A stretch of DNA of 64,000 bases from Sphagnum compactum (Eukaryota; Bryophyta; Sphagnopsida; Sphagnales), in contig OZ234503.1 in NCBI GenBank assembly GCA_965153455.1, forward strand, positions 806,001 to 870,000, given 5' to 3'. A model generated the notes under the pieces. It was not told the DNA's origin and did no database searches. It saw only the letters and a list, made by a program, of their open reading frames with translations. Below are positions 58,833 through 64,000 of the stretch, piece after piece (within the stretch, counting starts at the first letter, position 1; every line of letters begins with the position of its first letter). The translations under genes were made by a program, and so were the position numbers.

Positions 58833-60375
58833 ATGGCGGATGAGCATCAGGACTCCACATATTACGCAGAGTCTGAGAAGTCTGAGAAGGAGAAATCTTC
58901 CAGTGGCAACGATAACAGCAACAATAGTATTCAACAGCAGCAGCAGCAGCCGCCGCCTTGGACTACCAAAACAAACAGTAATCAGCAACATGGGTATTTG
59001 GATCCCGATCAAGAAATACGGCAGCGCACGTACTATATCAACATACCCATCCATCCTCTGACCGCTCAGGTTCGGGAATAAATTAAATTAAATTAAATCT
59101 TTTGCTTGAAAATCAGCTCAGAAACATAGCTGATTATTAGTAATTATACTTGAGATTTTGAGCTCTGGAGCTTGTGGAGGATGGGTTTCGAAGGGAAAAA
59201 AACCCAAAAAAGCTTGTGGGTGTGTGTGTGTGTGTGTGTGTGTTTTTAGGTAGCTGATGAGCACTTGGAGAGGTTGTCTTTATACTACTCCATCTATGGA
59301 GTTTTGTTTGTACTTGTGGGTGTGGTGGCGATCTTGGTGCCATTGTTCTTCGGGTTTCCGATCGACCAATTGTTCGCATGGTTGTTGGTGTTGGGTGGAG
59401 CTGTGACGCTATTGACCTTCTTTCTCATCTGTGGAGCTCCCGGAACCCTTTCCTTTCTTCTGTTGGGAGCTTTGCACTTGGGAGTTGGATTGTGGCTGTT
59501 GCTGCAGCCTGTCCCTGATCCCACCACGCTCCTCTTCGTCATCGCTGGCTGGTTCCTTACTCATGTAAGTGAAACTTTCTTCCCAGCTCTCCTGCACTGC
59601 AGCATACCCTTTCTTGCCCTCCTACAACCCCATTTTCCAAATCTGCTTGTTGTACGTAAGGCCCAAGCACAGGGACACAAGCAGAATGAGGAGTCCACCT
59701 TCTCGCCTTAGGTGGACTCTGATTCACCCTCCCCCCTCAGGTCTTGCCTTAGGTGGACTCCTCGTTCTCTGGTAATGCAAGATTTTACATTCTAAGTTAC
59801 TTTGTGAGTTGTCATTAGTGTACATAATATGGTTGTTGGTTCAGTCTTTAGGAAAAATTAGACAAGATTTTTTGTGTTGGGTTCTCCCACTCATATTGGA
59901 ATGTTGGCAAAATTGATGTGAGAGCAGGGGATATTGAAGTTTGTGATGACATGCCAATTGCGCCATGTGACAACATGGCCAGCAGTGATGATCAGTGGCT
60001 TGACATCAATCATCTTAGCTTTTGTGATCCTTACACTTAGCTCTTGGTTGTTCACGGAGTCCCGACTCAAGGTGATTGGCTTCTTCTTTGGAGCTGACCT
60101 TTGCTTGACAGGAGTGGCCATGATGCTCATTGCCTTCATGGCTCGCTTGGGTATGAGTCCTTAAAACTCTTCATATACCCCCTCAAAACTCTTCACTCTT
60201 GTGTGACAACATCAACATTGCTTGGAGTTTGAGGTATAGGGTTTATAGTGCATGTGTCTTCTTCTGATCCCTCTATTGATGCTGGTGGGTGGGTATTATT
60301 GGTACAGGTCACAGAGCAAAGGAGACTCATCAACCTCTTCTCGCAGAGAGTGCACGTGTAGCTGCAAGTGTATGA
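58833..60375 (+). CDS. HdeD/DUF308-like multi-pass membrane protein, 4 exons
   Basis: Exons 58833-59069, 59250-59564, 59928-60150, 60308-60375 sum to 843 nt, 280 aa, all GT-AG. Residues 1-79 (exon 1) are soluble and polar, with acidic and glutamine-rich parts (IQQQQQQPPPW). Residues about 90-250 hold some six hydrophobic segments: YSIYGVLFVLVGVVAILVP, LFAWLLVLGGAVTLLTFFLI, LSFLLLGALHLGVGLWLLL, TLLFVIAGWFLTHGILKFVM, VMISGLTSIILAFVILTLSS and VIGFFFGADLCLTGVAMMLI. The pattern of paired helices with G-x-L-x-x-x-x-G motifs matches HdeD (acid-resistance membrane protein, DUF308), best known from bacteria. The function in plants is not known to me. If exon 3 read on past the donor at 60151 the protein would end four codons later (MSP); the spliced form giving HRAKETHQPLLAES is preferred but not proven. 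Expression and family placement rest on sequence pattern. Confidence 0.75.
59216..59243. repeat. GT microsatellite next to a splice acceptor
   Basis: A run of about 14 GT units in intron 1 of the HdeD-like gene, ending only 6 bp before its acceptor TTTTTAG (acceptor end 59249). Confidence 0.95.
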
Positions 60376-62758
60376 GAAATTTATACCTTAAAAAAATTAT
60401 CAGCATGTTCAAAATAAACCCTAGAAACCCTTAATGAGGAATGAAGCAAGGTATATAGTATTGTATATTTCAGAAGAGGTAGTTGTGTAGGAAACGTGAC
60501 ATTGTTGTTGACATGCAGTTGAAAAGCTTAGACCAGTGTTTGCTGGCTCCTAAAATGAGGTAGAACCCATTTGAGCTATTGAAGCATATATCTTCTCATC
60601 TTCTCAGATCATGTTACCTATTGGAGTTTGTATGTTAGTTCTGGGTGTTGATTCAAAGGTCTCGCGTTTTCATTACAGGGTGTATTGTGTGGCTAGTCTC
60701 TTAAGTATTGTTTTATCAATATGATGAGGTGAATTGGGTTCAATCTGTCTCCTTATTATTAGTTGTGAGGAAAATGTTCATGATTATGCTCCTGATATGA
60801 TTCACTTCAAAATGTTCTCAAAAGTCCTTGAATAAAATACTTTTTCTGTGTAAAACACAATGAAAGAGAAGCAGAGTGTCTCTTGCATTTCAGTTGATTT
60901 GTACCTACCCAATTGCATTTTTCAATGCGATGTTTTGAATGTACATTGGTAGCTGGAGATTTTGCAATGGCAAACCCCAAAGTAATAAAAATCATTTTAT
61001 CCTGTTGTTAATAACCTCCCATAGTAACGACCAAAAATACCCCAAAACAACAAAAATCATATTGTGTGCACCCCCGTCCTAGCTCTCCAAATTAGGTCAG
61101 AATATTCCACGTATATGGTTATCTGGTCACATCCCCCTCCCCTGCAATCCCTCCCGCTCTTGTCGTCGCTCCTCGATCGAAACGGATGCCCGTTGTTGGT
61201 GTGGATCACATAGCTTGCAGCTGCAAGAGAATTGCAGCACAAAAGTTTGGCAGCCAGATCATGGCATTGCCAGTTGTAGCATACAGTCGTGGACCACCGC
61301 TCTGCAGGTTGAAGGAGGTTGTCGAGGTTGTCCTGGAAAATTCACTTGTTATCAGTCCCCTTTCTTGTTGTGTCAAGAAGATTCATGCAGCAAGCCTTGG
61401 AGGTCACAGAGGTGTGGGACAAATGGGTCCTGCTGCAGCAGCTGCTGCTGCTGCTGGAGAAATCATTCATAGCAGCTGTTTTTTATTGCATCATTCATCG
61501 TGGAGAGTAGCATCCGGGAGCCGTTTTAGTGCAAGGAGGACGAGGAGGAGGACCAGTCCATGCTTTTCAGCCTATGAATTTGTTGAAGGAGACGATAACA
61601 GTTGTGTAGAAGCTGGAGCATTAGTGGGTAGCGGATGCTCCGCTGTATCGACGGTGATTTTTTCCATCCCCCTGTTGGTGGTGCTTGTTTGGGTTTTTTT
61701 CTCTTTCTCTGTTTGTACCATGGTCTGGTTGCATGTAGGGGTGATACAGGAGCAGTTAGAGAGAGGGGCAGCAGAAGAACCACCATAGCTTCCTAGAGAT
61801 TTTTAGGTTCAAGGCCCATCTTGCAAATTTTTCTTTTGAGTTCAAGTTCATTCGGAGACTGGAATAGAAAACACTAAACCCAAAACCCAATTTCTCCAAG
61901 CTCAGCCTAGTCCCATCCTTCAAATTGTAGGAGGCTAGGGTCCTTCCTTCAGGATTGTGTTTGTTTTTCTAGTATGTAGTAGAAATTCTACACTCCAACT
62001 GCATAGGTTTCAGGGGAGGAAATGGAGACGACAGGAAAGGAGACTGGAATATGAAACACCAGCAAATCTTGTCTGAACCTTGAGCTTTAAGCCTTGCAAA
62101 TTACAAAACCCAAACCTTCTGTAGTATGTTACATGATGTTGGTCTGGTGGTGTGGTCTGAAGAATTTCCTCTATGATTTCAAGAGTAGGAGTTTAGCTCC
62201 TCAGTCATGTCAGGTTCTTACCATGATGTGGAAAATTAAGTAGCACATCTATTGGTACCTTGCTACTTGTTTGGTGAATTTGGTAGCTATGGCTATGATG
62301 TGCAGGTAGGTGATCAGCTGGGGGTGGGAGTATTACCAACCTATTGGATGGTTCAGATAGGGGAACAATGTCAGGCATGGAATGCAAGCAACAAACTTCA
62401 GAATTGGGTATGGAGCAATTAAACTTTCCTATTGCAACTCCATGTGCGGGTGTCTGGGAGCTAGTTAGGCGCTAACTCTTGTTTTTTTTGCTTGGAAACA
62501 GTAGTTACTGAAGGATACAATGATGTGAGCATGTTCAGTACTACTGTAGCTGAAATCGCTAGTCAGCAGTTCTTGAGAACCTTTTTGTCATTTCCTTAGT
62601 TATGAGGTTTGTTTAAGCAGCTTGGGCATTGAGTAAATTTTCTGTGCTATCAAACCAAACAGAGCCTTTGGAAGTGTGTTTTAGTACCCACAATAGGAAT
62701 TGTTTGATGTTTGTTGTGGTTTAAGGCATACACCTCATGACTGCTGGGTAGGTTGCAG
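60376..62758. other. 3' flank of the HdeD-like gene and upstream DNA of the next gene
   Basis: No exon is firmly supported. At 61186-61788 a 200-codon frame with an alanine run and basic, serine-rich composition could be part of a chloroplast transit-peptide exon of the downstream gene, but it has no family match and also spans a GCT microsatellite (61436-61455). The remainder is of mixed composition without clear repeats. Confidence 0.4.
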
Positions 62759-62942
62759 ATTTCAGAAACCAAAGGAGATGGGCATTGACACGAAGACTGT
62801 TTCTTACCCTGCCAATGATGACTGCATTCGTCCTGCCTGCAGAAATGAGCTTAGCTGCTGCTCCACCAGCCCAAACACCATCACTTGGCAACTCTTTCCT
62901 TCGTACCCTTGGAATTGGTGACTCTGACATCTACTATCCTAG
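62759..62942 (+). CDS. Internal exon of a putative thylakoid-lumen protein (partial gene)
   Basis: One frame between a good acceptor (GGTTGCAG, ending 62758) and a donor (CCTAG followed by GTCTGC at 62943) reads RNQRRWALTRRLFLTLPMMT, AFVLPAEMSLAAAPPAQTPS and LGNSFLRTLGIGDSDIYYP. The twin arginine, hydrophobic run and A-x-A-type cleavage region look like a twin-arginine thylakoid-lumen targeting signal, so the mature protein would start near AAPPAQ. The GDSDIYYP ending resembles the start of plant and cyanobacterial DUF6816 proteins as I remember them; that link is tentative. Preceding transit-peptide exon(s) and following exons were not identified; the rest of the gene may run beyond the window. 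Confidence 0.5.
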
Positions 62943-64000
62943 GTCTGCACTTGTGTCTTTCTACTTATCTCAATGAGGCCATGACCATTGCCCTTTGGAT
63001 TTCAGGGGTTAAAGATTTATGAGGATATGTCCTCTTCTACTTTCTCGTCTATTGGCACTTCAACCTGTTGACAGGCTGTTCATCTCACTCTACTCTTCAT
63101 TGTGTTTTTGGTGCTCACTCTTACCATGAGTCAATACAAATTGTGGTTTGTGGGCCAGGGAGTTTGAAGGGATTTGGAATTGCTACTCAACACTAACTGC
63201 TGTGGACACACCCCAGGTACCTGATCTCTGTGTCTGAAAAATGTGACTAGCGTATGATGGGATACATCTATTATTTGCTGAAGGAGCTTCTTTGTTAACA
63301 TCTGTGTACTTGTTGAATGAGTTTTCCATGAATATCCATCCTGTGGACTCCAAGTAATCTATTACTGGTTTTGCGCTGCAAGCACAAGCATACTGACAGT
63401 GTTTCAAGCTGGATGGATCATGGCTGTAGGGTGAAGAGAGAGCAGATCGCAAGAGCTTAGAGTTTTCACGCAAGCAGCTAGGTTACACGGTAAGTGCTTT
63501 GTTGTTCTTTGCTTTTGTGTTTTGCAAGCTGCTCAACTGAGAGAAGAAAGTCATGGTGGTGAAAGTTCTATCACATGCACTCAGTTTCCAGCATGTTTGG
63601 GGAGAATGCATGAATATTGGAGTACTGATTTTTTTTTGTGTTTGCTTGGCTAACTGGGCTGGTGGTAAATAGGTGGAGTATAAAGCTCGTTTCTTCCCTT
63701 TCCAATCTAAAATAATTGGGGACCGGCTTTTTACAACTTTGGTACATCCCTCATCATTTTCAACTGCATGTGTTTGAGCTCTACTCATCAATAGTACTCT
63801 GAGGCACTTTTAGTTTATTTGCTCATGTTTATTCTGCCTAATTGCAAACAAATTCCAGCTCAGTGTTCATGTAGAGAGATGAACACAAAAGGATGGTACA
63901 CAAGTTGAATGTCCGTGAGTTTGCAGGTTTAAACTTTAGACTCACCATTCATGTTGTGGTCAGTCTTTGGTGGAGTCCACAATTGGGAAAGATGTGCTCC
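62943..64000. other. Right edge, probable intron(s) of the lumen-protein gene
   Basis: After the donor at 62943 no exon could be assigned. Candidate acceptors at 63005 (TTTCAG), 63075 (GACAG) and 63858 (TTCCAG) do not lead to a recognisable continuation. No repeat or RNA gene stands out. Confidence 0.35.

Noticed and set aside
61186-61788. A 200-codon frame with an alanine run
   Set aside because: Composition could fit a transit peptide, but no family, splice continuity or start context supports it, so it is only mentioned as a possibility.

Overview
The window is nuclear DNA of a streptophyte, most likely a non-seed plant or a charophyte-grade alga. The reasons are GT-AG spliced genes with many short introns, clear plant-type protein families (a GIF/ANGUSTIFOLIA3 co-activator with an SNH domain, a style cell-cycle-inhibitor-1-like protein, a RABC/Rab18 GTPase, V-ATPase subunits), scattered CCCTAAA-type telomere-like words, and abundant MITEs and microsatellites. 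I cannot name the species. There is no CRISPR array, rRNA, tRNA or operon that I can support.

Layout. 1-1.4 kb: upstream DNA with a tandem repeat. 1.6-3.4 kb (+): complete V-ATPase subunit E, 6 exons, 232 aa. 5.05-6.2 kb (-): a V-ATPase subunit c (proteolipid) gene facing it tail to tail, with its introns intact but broken by several indels, so a probable unprocessed pseudogene. 6.2-8.1 kb: promoter-side DNA with two tandem-repeat blocks and a clean hAT-type MITE with an 8-bp target duplication. 8.1-16.5 kb (+): complete coatomer beta-prime (COPB2), 24 coding exons, 909 aa. 17-25.3 kb: repeat-rich AT DNA with a Harbinger-type MITE and a minisatellite. 26.1-28.1 kb (-): complete GIF transcriptional co-activator, 4 exons, 227 aa, with a long 5' region holding a triplicated module. 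30.6-50.4 kb: gene-free, strongly AT-rich or repeat-rich DNA (fold-back elements, dispersed inverted repeats, minisatellites, long G tracts, nested MITEs). 50.5-54.2 kb (-): SCI1-like nuclear protein, 6 exons, 366 aa. 55.66-56.27 kb (+): intronless Rab18/RABC GTPase, 205 aa, divergent from SCI1-like and followed by a 3-copy exon-like repeat. 58.8-60.4 kb (+): HdeD/DUF308-like membrane protein, 4 exons, 280 aa. 62.76-62.94 kb (+): one exon of a probable thylakoid-lumen protein whose other exons I could not place.

The intact genes are housekeeping or regulatory: proton pumping, COPI retrograde transport, lipid-droplet/ER-type Rab function, growth co-activation. Nothing indicates a co-regulated cluster, although the two V-ATPase genes are neighbours. 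All exon structures given were built by eye from splice sites and reading-frame continuity; for each intact gene the exon lengths sum to a multiple of three. The most distinctive property of the window is that most of its genes carry a diverged 2- to 5-copy tandem duplication of 25-200 bp in the promoter, 5' leader or 3' flank.
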